Origin: Prolixibacteraceae bacterium
Lineage (GTDB): Bacteria > Bacteroidota > Bacteroidia > Bacteroidales > Prolixibacteraceae
Assembly: GCA_025210775.1 (NCBI GenBank)
Contig: JAOARB010000001.1
Span: 1 to 64,000 of the forward strand
Reading direction: 5' to 3'
Length of the DNA stretch: 64,000 bases
A model generated the notes under the pieces. The model searched no databases, was not told the DNA's origin, and worked only from the letters and a program-made list of their open reading frames with translations. The translations under genes were made by a program, and so were the position numbers. Every line of letters starts with the position of its first letter. The stretch's first letter is position 1. Below, one piece after another: positions 44,670-54,371 of this stretch.

Positions 44670-46019
44670 ATGTATATAAAGAATTTACGTGCTTTTTTAC
44701 TTGTCCTATGTCTTTGTTGTACAACCATTGTAAATGCGCAAGACAAAGTCGTTGATGAGATCGTTGCGGTGGTGGGAAATAATATCATCCTAAAGTCAGA
44801 TATTGAACAGCAATATCTTCAAATGCAGGTGCAAGGGTATACTACCGATGGAGATATGAAGTGTGAAATATTAGAACAGTTTTTAGAAGCGAAACTTCTG
44901 GAAGCTGAAGCGGCATTGGATACAACTATTGAGGTGACCGATGGTCAAGTGAATGGGGAGATGGAGCGTCGTTTACAACTTTACCGTGAAAGAATTGGTA
45001 CCGATCGTGATATAGAGAAATATTTCAAACAGAGCATGTCTGAAATACGTTCTGGTTTGGATGAAAATATTCGTCAACAAATCATTACACAACAAATGAG
45101 AAGTAAGATCACCGAAGGCGTTACTGGTACTCCTGCTGAGGTGAGACGTTATGTGAAGACCACTGACGCTTCTACATTACCTAAGATTTCGGGTCAATTG
45201 GAATATGAACAGATTATTGTTACTCCAGTGGTTCCTGATGAAGAGGAGCTGAGAGTGAAAAATAGATTACGCCAGATTAAAAAGAGAGTAGAGGATGGCT
45301 CTAGTTTTGCTACAATGGCCGTGCTTTATTCACAAGGTCCTTCTGCTACCAATGGTGGTGAACTTGGATATATGGGTAAAGGTCAGCTTGATCCTGCTTA
45401 TGCGGAAGCTGCATTTAACTTAGAAAAAGGAGATGTCTCGAATGTGGTAAAGAGTGATTTTGGTTACCATATCATTCAGATGATTGATAAAAAAGGAGGT
45501 AAAGCCAATACTCGTCATATCTTGATGCGTCCTAAAGTGGATGTGAAAGAGAAAGAAAATGCGAAATTACGTTTGGACTCTATTGTAGATCTAATTGATG
45601 AAGAAAAGCTTACTTGGAAACGAGCTGCTTTATTGTACTCTTCGGATAAGGACTCTCGTAACAATAGTGGACTTGTGGTGAATCCAATGACAATGTCCTC
45701 TAAATTTAATATCTCAGAGGTTCCTCCTATTGATAGTAAGGTGTTGTCTAATATGAAAGTAGACGAAATGTCTGATCCTTATTGGGCTGAAGATCCTCGT
45801 AAAGGAGGAGGTTCTTATAAGATTGTACGACTTATATCAAGAACAAAAGAACACGTAGCCAATCCTCAAGAGGACTACCAAGTGCTTTATGATCAGTATT
45901 TGGCAGAAAAGAAAGAAAATGTGTATCGACAATGGATTAAAGATCATATGGGAAAAACATATGTTCGTATTGATCCTTCTTATGCCAATTGTAATTTCAA
46001 CAACGATTGGGAAAAGTAG
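44670..46019 (+). CDS. surA: Periplasmic peptidyl-prolyl isomerase SurA
   Basis: The signal peptide is residues 1-24 (VNAQ). The SurA N-terminal domain begins VVDEIVAVVGNNIILKSDIEQQYL (positions about 27-50). The first parvulin domain (about 175-275) is canonical: FATMAVLYSQGPSATNGGELGYMGKGQ and FGYHIIQMIDKKG are both present in that region. A second, more diverged parvulin domain follows (ANTRHILMRPKV, about 287-390). SurA escorts outer-membrane proteins to the Bam complex. It is preceded by the PpiC-like lipoprotein. Confidence 0.9.
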   Translation: MYIKNLRAFLLVLCLCCTTIVNAQDKVVDEIVAVVGNNIILKSDIEQQYLQMQVQGYTTDGDMKCEILEQFLEAKLLEAEAALDTTIEVTDGQVNGEMERRLQLYRERIGTDRDIEKYFKQSMSEIRSGLDENIRQQIITQQMRSKITEGVTGTPAEVRRYVKTTDASTLPKISGQLEYEQIIVTPVVPDEEELRVKNRLRQIKKRVEDGSSFATMAVLYSQGPSATNGGELGYMGKGQLDPAYAEAAFNLEKGDVSNVVKSDFGYHIIQMIDKKGGKANTRHILMRPKVDVKEKENAKLRLDSIVDLIDEEKLTWKRAALLYSSDKDSRNNSGLVVNPMTMSSKFNISEVPPIDSKVLSNMKVDEMSDPYWAEDPRKGGGSYKIVRLISRTKEHVANPQEDYQVLYDQYLAEKKENVYRQWIKDHMGKTYVRIDPSYANCNFNNDWEK

Positions 46020-46040
46020 TATGATATTTTAAAATATAAG

Positions 46041-46096
46041 GCTATTTACAAGATAGGTTCTATTATATATCGAACTCTTTTGTAAATAGCTTTTTT
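46041..46096 (+). terminator. Terminator between surA and the OstA-like gene
   Basis: GCTATTTACAAG (46041-46052) pairs with TTGTAAATAGC (46080-46090); long loop, T6 tract. The OstA-like gene starts soon after, so it may be partly read through. Confidence 0.7.
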
Positions 46097-46138
46097 GTTA
46101 TACAATAAAGTTTAGTTGTTTTGAATCATTGTTCTATA

Positions 46139-47752
46139 ATGAGACGAAGTATATTAGTAATAATATGTTGCCTCGCTATTTCGATTCCTTCTTTTGCTCA
46201 GAAGAAAAGAAGGGTCTATATTGATCATAGCGATAGCTTGGTGAGTAACGTGGGGGTTGCACATAATGCCGATAGATTGATCGGTAATGTCGTGGTGAGA
46301 CATCAAGGGGCAATTATGAAGTGTGATAGTGCCTATTTCTATTCTAAAGAGAATAGGGTAGATGCTTTTGGACGTGTCCATATCACTCAAGGTGATTCGA
46401 TTAATCTTAGTGGTAACTCTTTAGAGTATGATGGAAATACTTCTACTGCACTTATTCGTGGATTGGTGGAATTAAAAGATCCTTCCCTTGTTTTAACTAC
46501 AGATGAATTGGAGTATAACCTCGATGATGGGGTGGCTTATTACAATACCGGAGGTACTATTGTGGATAGCTTAAATACCCTAAATAGTGTCGTTGGTCGA
46601 TATTATGCAGCATCTAAAATGCTTTTCTTTAAAGATAGTGTAGAGGTGGTTAATAAAGATTTTACATTAAAATCGGATACCCTTAAATATGATACTGAGG
46701 CGAAGAAAGTGTATATCTCTGGACCGACACATATAGATGGAACTTCAGGATATTTATATTCCGAATCGGGGTGGTATGAGACGATAACGCAAGATGCCGA
46801 GCTATATAGAAATTCTCGAATGGGAAATGAAAAACAAGAGCTTAGGTGTGATACGTTGTTGTATAATAAAGCTTCGGGAGAGGCCTATGCTTATCACAAT
46901 GTTCAATTGGAAGATTTTAAAAGTAAACTTGAAATCCGAGGAGAGGAAGGGTTCTATTTCGAGAAATCTAAAAGAGGAATGGTGACCAAATCCGCTTTGT
47001 TATTGCAGTATGATAAAAAGGATACGCTTTATCTGCATGCAGATACTCTTTTAACTCGTCCTATCGCAGATTCTATACCTGATCAGAAAATGTTTTTAGC
47101 TTATAATAGGGTTCGCTTTTATCGTAAAGATATGCAAGGGAAATGTGATTCTTTGGCTTATAGTGCCCAAGATTCCATAATGCGTATGTATTTTGCTCCA
47201 GTAATTTGGGCAATGAAGAATCAGATGACTGCCGATTCTATTACTTATACCAATAAGATTGAAGACCCTGACCTTCTGAACTTATATAATGATGCTTTTA
47301 TGGTGTCTAAAGATAGTCTTGAGATGTATAACCAGATTAGTGGAAAGAACATGACGGGCTATATCTATAATAATCATTTGAAGGTTTTGGACGTCTTAGG
47401 TAATGGACAGACGATCTATTATGTGAAGGATAAAGATAGTATGCTGGGGGTCAATAAGGCGGAGTGTTCAAATATCCGCATTAAGCTTAAGGACAACCAG
47501 ATTGATCGTATTTCATTTATAACTTCTCCAAAGATGGATTTCTTCCCACCAAGTGATTTCACGTCACAGGATTTAAAACTTCCTCTCTTTAAATGGGAAG
47601 AGGAGATACGACCAAAGTCTGCCTTGGATGTCTTTAATTATGATGCCTATAAGGAAGAAGAAGTGATTGATCGTAACCTGGGAGAACAAGTATCTAAAAA
47701 GGATATTTTGGAAAAAGTAAGAAAGTCTTTGCGTAATAGTGATAAAAAGTAA
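46139..47752 (+). CDS. OstA/LptA-like LPS-transport periplasmic protein
   Basis: I set the start at ATG 46139 (537 aa; the frame opens at TTG 46121) because it gives a clean signal peptide ending SFAQKK. The protein is built of repeating beta units typical of the OstA/jellyroll fold: LIGNVVVRHQGAIMKCDSAYFY, FGRVHITQGDSINLSGNSLEYD, ALIRGLVELKD, then similar copies to about residue 450. This is the larger Bacteroidota OstA_2 type. LptA-like proteins bridge LPS across the periplasm. The position after surA fits an envelope-assembly cluster. Confidence 0.82.
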   Translation: MRRSILVIICCLAISIPSFAQKKRRVYIDHSDSLVSNVGVAHNADRLIGNVVVRHQGAIMKCDSAYFYSKENRVDAFGRVHITQGDSINLSGNSLEYDGNTSTALIRGLVELKDPSLVLTTDELEYNLDDGVAYYNTGGTIVDSLNTLNSVVGRYYAASKMLFFKDSVEVVNKDFTLKSDTLKYDTEAKKVYISGPTHIDGTSGYLYSESGWYETITQDAELYRNSRMGNEKQELRCDTLLYNKASGEAYAYHNVQLEDFKSKLEIRGEEGFYFEKSKRGMVTKSALLLQYDKKDTLYLHADTLLTRPIADSIPDQKMFLAYNRVRFYRKDMQGKCDSLAYSAQDSIMRMYFAPVIWAMKNQMTADSITYTNKIEDPDLLNLYNDAFMVSKDSLEMYNQISGKNMTGYIYNNHLKVLDVLGNGQTIYYVKDKDSMLGVNKAECSNIRIKLKDNQIDRISFITSPKMDFFPPSDFTSQDLKLPLFKWEEEIRPKSALDVFNYDAYKEEEVIDRNLGEQVSKKDILEKVRKSLRNSDKK

Positions 47753-47811
47753 TATTGGAATGGTAGCTTTTTATTGTACCATAGTTTAGTGCTTATTGCT
47801 ACTATACGAAT

Positions 47812-47856
47812 AAAAAGAGAGAAGAACATAAAGTATGTTTTTCTCTCTTTTTTTGT
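47812..47856. terminator. Bidirectional terminator between the OstA-like gene and the alpha/beta hydrolase
   Basis: AAAAAGAGAGAAGAACATA (47812-47830) pairs with TATGTTTTTCTCTCTTTTT (47834-47852). A and T tracts on both sides suit convergent genes. Confidence 0.8.
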
Positions 47857-47860
47857 TTTA

Positions 47861-48841
47861 CTAATTAAGTATATCTTGATGGATAAACTCTTTTGTTTTT
47901 CTTTCTACCCTCTGCCAGCTATGGGATTGTAATCCATTGGCAATAACATGAGTTTCTGCATTCGGAAAAAGTACAAGCTCTTTCTTTTTAGATCCCAGTT
48001 GAGGGAACATCTCTTTGATTGCTTTTACACTAACGGTATTGTCTTCGTGTTTGTCGTCTTTATAATATGCTCCTACAAATGTGGGACAAGACACTTTGGA
48101 AAAGGTCTCTTCGTTCATGGTGATATCCAACAACTGTTGTAGGTATACCATACTCTCTACTCTATATTTTTGGTACCAATATTGGGCTACTTTTCCTGTA
48201 TCATGGAATACTCTAAAGTTTCCTCCCATTGCAATACGTGCAATGTCCAATCCCCACGGTTTAGATAGTAGCTTGGCTTCTGGTTGTTTGATTACAATAT
48301 TTGGAGAATATAGAATCAATCCATCTACAAGATCAGGGAAGTCTGCTGCAAGTTTTAATGAAAGAGTTCCACCTGTTGAGGTACTCATAATAACCACTTT
48401 TTCTCCTAATTGATGAGCGATAACAAGAGCCTCTTTTGCCGATTCATAAAGACTGTCTGGCGTCATGTTTAGAAGGGCATCTTTGGTGTCAAGACCATGT
48501 CCGTGAAGACGAGAGAAGAATGCATTTGCTTTCATCTCTTTTGCAATATTAACATTTATTGGAGCCCCTTCATACCAAGAAGCAGAGAATCCATGTAGAT
48601 AGAGCAATACATATTTTGTTGATTCTTTCGTTGTTGAATCATTCCATAAAATACGTGCTTGGTTGTCTTCTTTAAGCTTAAACTTTTGTTCATTTAAAGT
48701 AATCCAATCTTCTAAATCTTCTCCCTTTTTGTCAATTTCAGGAAGGTTCTTATCTAATACATATTCCTTGGGGGTAGGACCAATAAAATAGCCTGCAACC
48801 AAGAATAATAGGCATATAATAATGACTCTTATCTTTTTCAT
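47861..48841 (-). CDS. Membrane-anchored or exported alpha/beta hydrolase
   Basis: The N-terminal hydrophobic segment (about 4-21) is a signal or anchor. The alpha/beta-hydrolase core shows the oxyanion LYLHGFSASWYEG (about 80-92), the nucleophile elbow IMSTSTGGTLS (Ser155 in S-T-S-T-G, a variant of GxSxG), a probable acid in YYKDDKHEDN and the catalytic His in NAETHVIANG. The arrangement resembles carboxylesterase/monoacylglycerol-lipase-like enzymes. Substrate not known. Confidence 0.8.
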   Translation of the reverse strand: MKKIRVIIICLLFLVAGYFIGPTPKEYVLDKNLPEIDKKGEDLEDWITLNEQKFKLKEDNQARILWNDSTTKESTKYVLLYLHGFSASWYEGAPINVNIAKEMKANAFFSRLHGHGLDTKDALLNMTPDSLYESAKEALVIAHQLGEKVVIMSTSTGGTLSLKLAADFPDLVDGLILYSPNIVIKQPEAKLLSKPWGLDIARIAMGGNFRVFHDTGKVAQYWYQKYRVESMVYLQQLLDITMNEETFSKVSCPTFVGAYYKDDKHEDNTVSVKAIKEMFPQLGSKKKELVLFPNAETHVIANGLQSHSWQRVERKTKEFIHQDILN

Positions 48842-49315
48842 TTTTTTGATGTTTTGTTACGAATTTAATATTTATCCCCTTTTTGATACTGAAAATAATC
48901 ACTTTTTGATTATAAAACTCAAATGTTCTATTTTTTCAAGAAGTTGTATTATATGTTTAATCGTTTGATAATCAGTTGTGATGACTACTGTTGTCTATCA
49001 TCTGGTTTTTATGATAGTTTTATTATTAACAAAAATTAACAAAGATACCGTTGTGATTGCTTTCAAAATTGATTCAATTTGTCAGTATAATATCAAAAGG
49101 TCTTGCTTTTTGTTTATGAATAGAATTACAATTTACTATAAGTTTGATCTTTGATCTAAGAAAGAATAAAATGTTAGAATATGTATGTACCCCCAAGTTA
49201 CATAATAGATATAATAAATCTAGATATACTAATATTTAATTAGCTACCACCAACTTCTTTCTTCCTCCAATTATACATTAATTTACGAAATCATCACGCT
49301 GAAAAAATATATTGA
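48842..49315. other. Non-coding divergent spacer upstream of the carboxylase operon
   Basis: This is 474 nt of AT-rich sequence. A direct repeat AAAATTAACAAA-like stretch near 49030 and loose dyads occur, but I find no good TAnnTTTG box with a -33 partner and no riboswitch. The carboxylase promoter must lie here. Confidence 0.45.
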
Positions 49316-50863
49316 ATGAGCGATAATAGAATACACTACAAAAGGTTTAATGACCGAGATCAGAAATTTAATGAGAAGTTTGATGACGCATATTTTGAAC
49401 GTCAGCATGCAAAAGGTAAGTTGACGGCTATTGAGCGTATCGATATCCTTCTTGATGAAGATTCTTTTGTTGAGATTGATGCGTTTGCATTACCATTAAA
49501 CTATGATGGTGATGACCCAAAGGCAATTGGTGATGGTGTCATTTGTGGTTATGGAAAGATTAATAATAGAGACGTGCTTGTTTACGCCCAAGATTTCACT
49601 TATCAAGGTGGATCTTTAGGAACAATTCACGCTGAAAAGATACAAAAAGTACAAGACTTAGGTCTTCGTATGGGACATCCTGTAATCGGTCTGATTGACT
49701 CAGGGGGAGCCCGAATCCAAGAGGGTATAGGTAGTTTAGCTGGTTATGGTGGAATCTTTATGAATAATGTGAAATCTTCTGGTGTCATTCCTCAGATCTC
49801 TGTTATCCTAGGACCTGCTGCTGGTGGTGCTGTTTATTCTCCTGCATTGACGGATTTTATTTTTATGACTCGTAAGACTGCTTACATGTTTGTAACAGGA
49901 CCGAATGTTGTAAAAGAAGTTTTGAACGAGGACACTACTAGTGAAAAGCTTGGTGGAGCTGATGTTCACAGTAACAAGAGTGGTGTTGCCGATTTTATCT
50001 ACGACGATGAAGAGCATACATTGTTGGGAGTACGTAAGCTGTTAAGCTATCTTCCTTCGAATAATGTGGAGCAACCTCCAATGTCGACAGATACAAACAT
50101 TATTCCTGATGGATTGGAGAATATTTCAAAGATTATTCCTGATGACTCTAACAAACCATATGATGTAATTGAGATCATTGATCGTCTTGTGGACAAAGGA
50201 TCTTTCTTTGAAGTAGCTGAAGGTTATGCACAGAGTATTGTAACTGGTTTGGCTCGTTTGAACAACCAGGTGATTGGTATTGTAGCCAACCAACCAAAAC
50301 ATCTTGCTGGTACTTTAGATATTGATTCTTCTAGAAAAGCCGCTCGTTTTGTTCGTTTCTGTGATGCGTTCCATATCCCTATTCTGGTATTAGAAGACGT
50401 TCCAGGTTTCCTTCCTGGTATCGACCAAGAGCATGCTGCGATCATCAAACATGGAGCTAAATTACTATTTGCTTTTGCTGAAGCTTCTGTGCCTAAGATT
50501 ACCGTAATTCTTCGTAAAGCTTATGGTGGTGCTTATATTGTGATGAACAGTAATAAGATGGGTGGAGACTTTAATTTCGCTTGGCCTACAGCAGAAATTG
50601 CTGTGATGGGACCAGAAGGAGCAGTGAAGATTCTTAATCGTAAAGAGATTGCTGCTTCAGATAATCCTGAGGAGTTGAGAAGATCATTGATTCTAAAATA
50701 TAAAGAAGAAGTAGCGAATCCTTATATCGCCGATCAAAAGGGATATATTGATGAGGTAATCTTACCAGAAACGACTCGTGAGAAGTTGATCAAAGCTTTT
50801 GCTCTTCTTGAGAATAAATTCGAAGAAAAGAGTTCTAAAAAGCACGGTAATATTCCACTTTAA
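49316..50863 (+). CDS. Acyl-CoA carboxylase, carboxyltransferase subunit (propionyl-CoA type)
   Basis: This 515-aa fused carboxyltransferase has both halves: an N-terminal half with IGLIDSGGARIQEGIGSLAGYGGIF (positions about 123-147) and GPAAGGAVYSPALTDFIFM (about 162-180), and a C-terminal half with VLEDVPGFLPG and VILRKAYGGAYIVM. These motifs are shared by PccB, MmdA and AccD-type subunits. It transfers CO2 from biotin to an acyl-CoA, most probably propionyl-CoA to methylmalonyl-CoA, given the adjacent biotin carboxylase and carrier. No decarboxylase membrane subunit is present. It is first in the three-gene operon. Confidence 0.87.
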   Translation: MSDNRIHYKRFNDRDQKFNEKFDDAYFERQHAKGKLTAIERIDILLDEDSFVEIDAFALPLNYDGDDPKAIGDGVICGYGKINNRDVLVYAQDFTYQGGSLGTIHAEKIQKVQDLGLRMGHPVIGLIDSGGARIQEGIGSLAGYGGIFMNNVKSSGVIPQISVILGPAAGGAVYSPALTDFIFMTRKTAYMFVTGPNVVKEVLNEDTTSEKLGGADVHSNKSGVADFIYDDEEHTLLGVRKLLSYLPSNNVEQPPMSTDTNIIPDGLENISKIIPDDSNKPYDVIEIIDRLVDKGSFFEVAEGYAQSIVTGLARLNNQVIGIVANQPKHLAGTLDIDSSRKAARFVRFCDAFHIPILVLEDVPGFLPGIDQEHAAIIKHGAKLLFAFAEASVPKITVILRKAYGGAYIVMNSNKMGGDFNFAWPTAEIAVMGPEGAVKILNRKEIAASDNPEELRRSLILKYKEEVANPYIADQKGYIDEVILPETTREKLIKAFALLENKFEEKSSKKHGNIPL

Positions 50864-50878
50864 TTTGCAAATCATCGT

Positions 50879-52375
50879 ATGAAAAAAATATCATCTATAT
50901 TAATAGCCAATCGTGGCGAGATTGCCATCCGTATTGCTAAGACAGCAAAAGAGATGGGAATCGAGGTTTATGGTTTAATGACTCATTACGAACCTAATGC
51001 GGTTTATCTTTCGCATATGGATCATGTAGTGGATGTGACCGAAGAATCTCATGAAAATATCTTTATGAATCCTGTTCGTATCGCTGAGATCGCTAAGGAG
51101 CATAATATAACGTCTGTACACCCTGGTTATGGATTCCTTTCTGAAAGTCGTGAATTGGCTGAAGAGTGTGATCGTAGAGGTGTGATCCTTATTGGACCAT
51201 CAGCTCAAGCTATTGAGGATATGGGCGACAAAGGGGTGGCACGTAAGATGGCGAAAGCTGCTGGTGTCCCTATCCTTGAGGGTAGTAAGGATATTGTTGA
51301 AAACATCGAAGATGCGAAAGTACTTGCAGACAACATTGGTTATCCTGTGATCATTAAGGCTGTTGCTGGTGGTGGAGGAAAAGGAATGCGTGTGGCACGT
51401 ACTCCTGATGAATTGACCATGATGTTTAAGATGGCACGTCGTGAAGCGGAAGGTATTTTCAATAACTCAGATGTATTTATTGAGAAATATGTAGAAAACC
51501 CACATCATATCGAGTTCCAAATTCTTGCGGATAAACATGGTAATGTGGTTCATCTTTTCGAAAGAGAGTGTAGTATCCAACGTAAGCACCAAAAGCTTAT
51601 TGAAGAGGCTCCATCTCCTGCTTTGAATGACGAACTACGTCAACGTATGGGTGAGGCTGCAGTGAATATTGCTAAATATGCTAATTATTACAGTGCAGGT
51701 ACTGTTGAATTCTTGGTGGATAGCGAAAAGAATTTCTTCTTTCTTGAGATGAACACACGTATCCAAGTAGAGCATCCAATTACCGAGTCTATCACAGGTG
51801 TTGATTTGATTGAGCAGATGATACGTATTGCACAAGATGAAGAGATTTCATTGAAGCAAGAGGACATTAAAATCAAAGGAGCTTGTATTGAGTATCGTTT
51901 AAATGCAGAAGATGTACAAGCTAACTTTGCTCCAGCTTTTGGTATTATTGAACAGTATGATTTCCCTGTTCATCCTTCATTAAGATTAGATACTGGTTAT
52001 CGTAATGGTATTGTTGTTCCTCCATATTTTGATTCGATGGTGGCCAAAGTAATCGTATCTGGAGAGACTAGAGAAGAAGTGTTGGCTTCCTCTAAAGTGA
52101 TCTTTGAAGATATTAAGATTAAAGGAATCAAGACTACTTTGCCTTTCTTTAAGAAAGTATTAGAAACACCTTCTTTTGTGGAAGGGAAATATACTACCTC
52201 TTTCTTGTTGAACGATATCGATCAGGTATTCCTTCAGAAGCCTAACGAGGAGATGGTGGCTGCTTATGTTGCAATGCAGTTATACTTAAACAATAAGAAC
52301 TATATTGAAAGAGGAGAGTTAGAAGTAAAATCTACTTCTCCTTGGTTACAAAGTAAACACCTAAAAAACCTTTAA
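50879..52375 (+). CDS. accC: Biotin carboxylase subunit
   Basis: This ATP-grasp enzyme carboxylates biotin on the carrier protein with bicarbonate and ATP. The N-terminal ILIANRGEIAIRI (about 6-18), the ATP-binding glycine loop AVAGGGGKGMRVA (about 161-173), the HIEFQIL strand with the conserved His and the metal/biotin site EMNTRIQVEHPITE (about 288-301) are intact. At 498 aa it is the common AccC form. It sits 15 nt after the carboxyltransferase gene and 3 nt before the biotin-carrier gene. Confidence 0.93.
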   Translation: MKKISSILIANRGEIAIRIAKTAKEMGIEVYGLMTHYEPNAVYLSHMDHVVDVTEESHENIFMNPVRIAEIAKEHNITSVHPGYGFLSESRELAEECDRRGVILIGPSAQAIEDMGDKGVARKMAKAAGVPILEGSKDIVENIEDAKVLADNIGYPVIIKAVAGGGGKGMRVARTPDELTMMFKMARREAEGIFNNSDVFIEKYVENPHHIEFQILADKHGNVVHLFERECSIQRKHQKLIEEAPSPALNDELRQRMGEAAVNIAKYANYYSAGTVEFLVDSEKNFFFLEMNTRIQVEHPITESITGVDLIEQMIRIAQDEEISLKQEDIKIKGACIEYRLNAEDVQANFAPAFGIIEQYDFPVHPSLRLDTGYRNGIVVPPYFDSMVAKVIVSGETREEVLASSKVIFEDIKIKGIKTTLPFFKKVLETPSFVEGKYTTSFLLNDIDQVFLQKPNEEMVAAYVAMQLYLNNKNYIERGELEVKSTSPWLQSKHLKNL

Positions 52376-52378
52376 TCC

Positions 52379-52897
52379 ATGATTGTACGTAAAAGAAAAA
52401 CAAACAAATTCTACGTTGGTGGAGAAAACGAATATACATTCATTGAGGAGTTAGGAGAACTAAAATCAATGAATGGGGATGAGATTACTATCGATACAGA
52501 TTTCTCTAAAGAGGAAATTGCACTAACACAAGATGGTATTGAGCATAAAGCTCAAGTAGTCTCTATTAAGAAGAATAAATGTACTGTTCTTGTGAATGGT
52601 AACAGCTATAACTTTGTTATCGATACAGAGATCTCTAAACGTAGAAAAGAGATCCTTGCTAGAGACGAAGATGAGAAGGAACAAGAAGTGATTGCACCTA
52701 TTCCTGGTAAGATTGTAGATGTTTTTGTAGCCAAAGGACAAAATGTTGAGGCTGGACAGATTATTCTTACTCTTGAAGCAATGAAGATGCAAAACGAGAT
52801 TCTTGCACCTATCTCAGGTGTGGTTACTGAAATGAATGTTAAACCAGAACAAGTAGTTGTTACTGGTCATAAGATGGTGACCATCGAAGTGATGTAA
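52379..52897 (+). CDS. Biotin carboxyl carrier subunit
   Basis: This 172-aa protein has a C-terminal biotinyl domain (about 102-172) with the biotinylation motif EAMKMQNE (Lys136), preceded by IAPIPGKIVDVFVAKGQNV and followed by LAPISGVVTEMNVKPEQVV, the two sides of the hammerhead fold. The N-terminal 90 residues are beta-rich and probably dock the carboxylase subunits. The gene starts 3 nt after accC and ends the operon at a strong terminator. Confidence 0.88.
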   Translation: MIVRKRKTNKFYVGGENEYTFIEELGELKSMNGDEITIDTDFSKEEIALTQDGIEHKAQVVSIKKNKCTVLVNGNSYNFVIDTEISKRRKEILARDEDEKEQEVIAPIPGKIVDVFVAKGQNVEAGQIILTLEAMKMQNEILAPISGVVTEMNVKPEQVVVTGHKMVTIEVM

Positions 52898-52920
52898 GAT
52901 CAAGAAGGTAATCGAAAATA

Positions 52921-52960
52921 AAAAAGGGGAGAAGACTTAATTGTCTTTTCCCCTTTTCTT
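52921..52960. terminator. Terminator after the carboxylase operon
   Basis: AAAAAGGGGAGAAGAC (52921-52936) / GTCTTTTCCCCTTTT (52943-52957), 6-nt loop, A/T ends usable by both convergent operons. Confidence 0.85.
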
Positions 52961-52978
52961 ATTTTGGTTGTCCTATAA

Positions 52979-53911
52979 CTAATAGAAACCTCCATTCTTA
53001 TAGGTTAACTTGTAGAATCCATGATCGTATTGATTGTTGCCTACAGAGTTGAATTTTAACGTCTTTACAAATGCTATGGCACTGTCAATAGTGCGTTGGT
53101 TTGTAATCGTTGTATATCCTTCGTTAACCGTAACCTTAGATACTTGTCCTATAGGGTTCACCGTTAGGTTCAAATAAATGGTTCCTGATTCATTTCCAAG
53201 ATAAGAAGGCTTTGGTGCTCCTGATACAAAAACACGGTTGGCCATACTTAGTCCTTTATGTCGAGAGGATTTGGCAGAAACATTACTTGAACTAGAACTT
53301 TGTGATGTATTTGTTTGTTTGTTCTGTTCTTGCTTCTTTGTATTCTGAGCTGTAGTCATGATATTCTGAAGAAGTTTCTTTGCCTCTTCTTCTTTCTTTT
53401 TAATCACTTCCTGTACTCTTCGAATACTATCCTGACGTCTTTTCTTGATAAGTTTTTCTTTTTTTATCTCTTCCTGACGTCTTCTCTCTTCTTCTTGTTT
53501 TTTCTTTCTTTCTTGCTCTTTCTTTACCGAATTAACATCGGTCGTTTTTTTGTTATTCACCTTCGGTGTTTCCTTTTTGACCCCCTCATTGGCTTTGGTC
53601 TTATAGGATTTACCTACCGTAGGTTTGGCTACCTCTTTATGTATTTTCTCTACCTTTTTCTGATGTGCCTTAGGTTGAGCTTTTGCCGCAGTAGCAATTT
53701 TATCATTCTTTTGTTTGGGCTGTTGACGCTTGGGTTTTGCTTGTGCAATCTTATCCATTCCACGATTGTCTACCAACACAACATAATCACTATCGTTCCC
53801 CCCATCTTGTCCCTGAAGAGGGAAGTAGAGAAGAAACAATAGTAATAGAACATGAATTACTAAAGAGAAAACAACACCATGTAGCCGAGTATCTTCATTT
53901 GTATTTCCCAT
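52979..53911 (-). CDS. TonB/TolA-like energy transducer
   Basis: The protein has an N-terminal cytosolic stub, one membrane helix (about 12-30), a long Lys/Gln/Glu-rich periplasmic stretch (about 45-215, with RKKKQEEERRRQEEIKKE-type blocks near residues 135-155), and a C-terminal domain of about 80 residues (GTIYLNLTVNPIGQVSKVTVN, then IDSAIAFVKTLKFN) of the TonB-C/TolA type. The charged coiled stretch recalls TolA more than TonB. With ExbB and ExbD upstream it should transmit the proton-motive force to outer-membrane receptors or to envelope constriction. Confidence 0.8.
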   Translation of the reverse strand: MGNTNEDTRLHGVVFSLVIHVLLLLFLLYFPLQGQDGGNDSDYVVLVDNRGMDKIAQAKPKRQQPKQKNDKIATAAKAQPKAHQKKVEKIHKEVAKPTVGKSYKTKANEGVKKETPKVNNKKTTDVNSVKKEQERKKKQEEERRRQEEIKKEKLIKKRRQDSIRRVQEVIKKKEEEAKKLLQNIMTTAQNTKKQEQNKQTNTSQSSSSSNVSAKSSRHKGLSMANRVFVSGAPKPSYLGNESGTIYLNLTVNPIGQVSKVTVNEGYTTITNQRTIDSAIAFVKTLKFNSVGNNQYDHGFYKLTYKNGGFY

Positions 53912-53931
53912 CTTAGTTCATTTGTATTGTC

Positions 53932-54363
53932 TTATTTTCTGACATTAGAGGTCCCTAATAATAGGGTGTAGTTAAGTTCACGTGCTAAAGACATCACTTT
54001 AACTACTTCTTCAACAGGAACAGTTTTCTCTGCTTGTAACATTACCACTGGGCGAGGCTGACCTTTTACCACTTCATTCTCTGGAAAGGTGTTTTGTAGT
54101 GCCGGAGCCAAATCATTATAGTTACAACTAACAGGTTCTGCTGTACCGTTGGCATAACTATAGGATTTTTGCCTATTGATATAGATCGTGAAAATCGACT
54201 TATTACTTTTCCCTTGTGAACTTTGTGGTAAAGTGATTTTAAGACTCGGTGGTCCTATCATTGTTGAGGCAATCATAAAGAATACCAACAATAGGAATAC
54301 GATATCTGTCATAGATGACATACTAAATGATGCATCTACTTTACTTCTTCTTTTTAACGACAT
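53932..54363 (-). CDS. exbD: Biopolymer transporter ExbD/TolR
   Basis: This 143-aa protein has the single membrane helix with the essential Asp region FSMSSMTDIVFLLLVFFMIAS (positions about 14-34; Asp22 in MTDIVF), followed by the periplasmic ExbD/TolR domain (IYINRQKSYSYANG, then VMLQAEKTVPVEEVVKVMSLARE). It forms the proton-conducting unit with ExbB. It is 20 nt upstream of the TonB-like gene and 8 nt downstream of exbB. Confidence 0.9.
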   Translation of the reverse strand: MSLKRRSKVDASFSMSSMTDIVFLLLVFFMIASTMIGPPSLKITLPQSSQGKSNKSIFTIYINRQKSYSYANGTAEPVSCNYNDLAPALQNTFPENEVVKGQPRPVVMLQAEKTVPVEEVVKVMSLARELNYTLLLGTSNVRK

Positions 54364-54371
54364 AATGCTGT

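Noticed and set aside
53315-53842. 175-codon plus-strand frame rich in Phe and Leu
   Set aside because: It is the antisense of the Lys/Glu-rich linker of the TonB-like protein; such linkers give long F/L-rich shadows.
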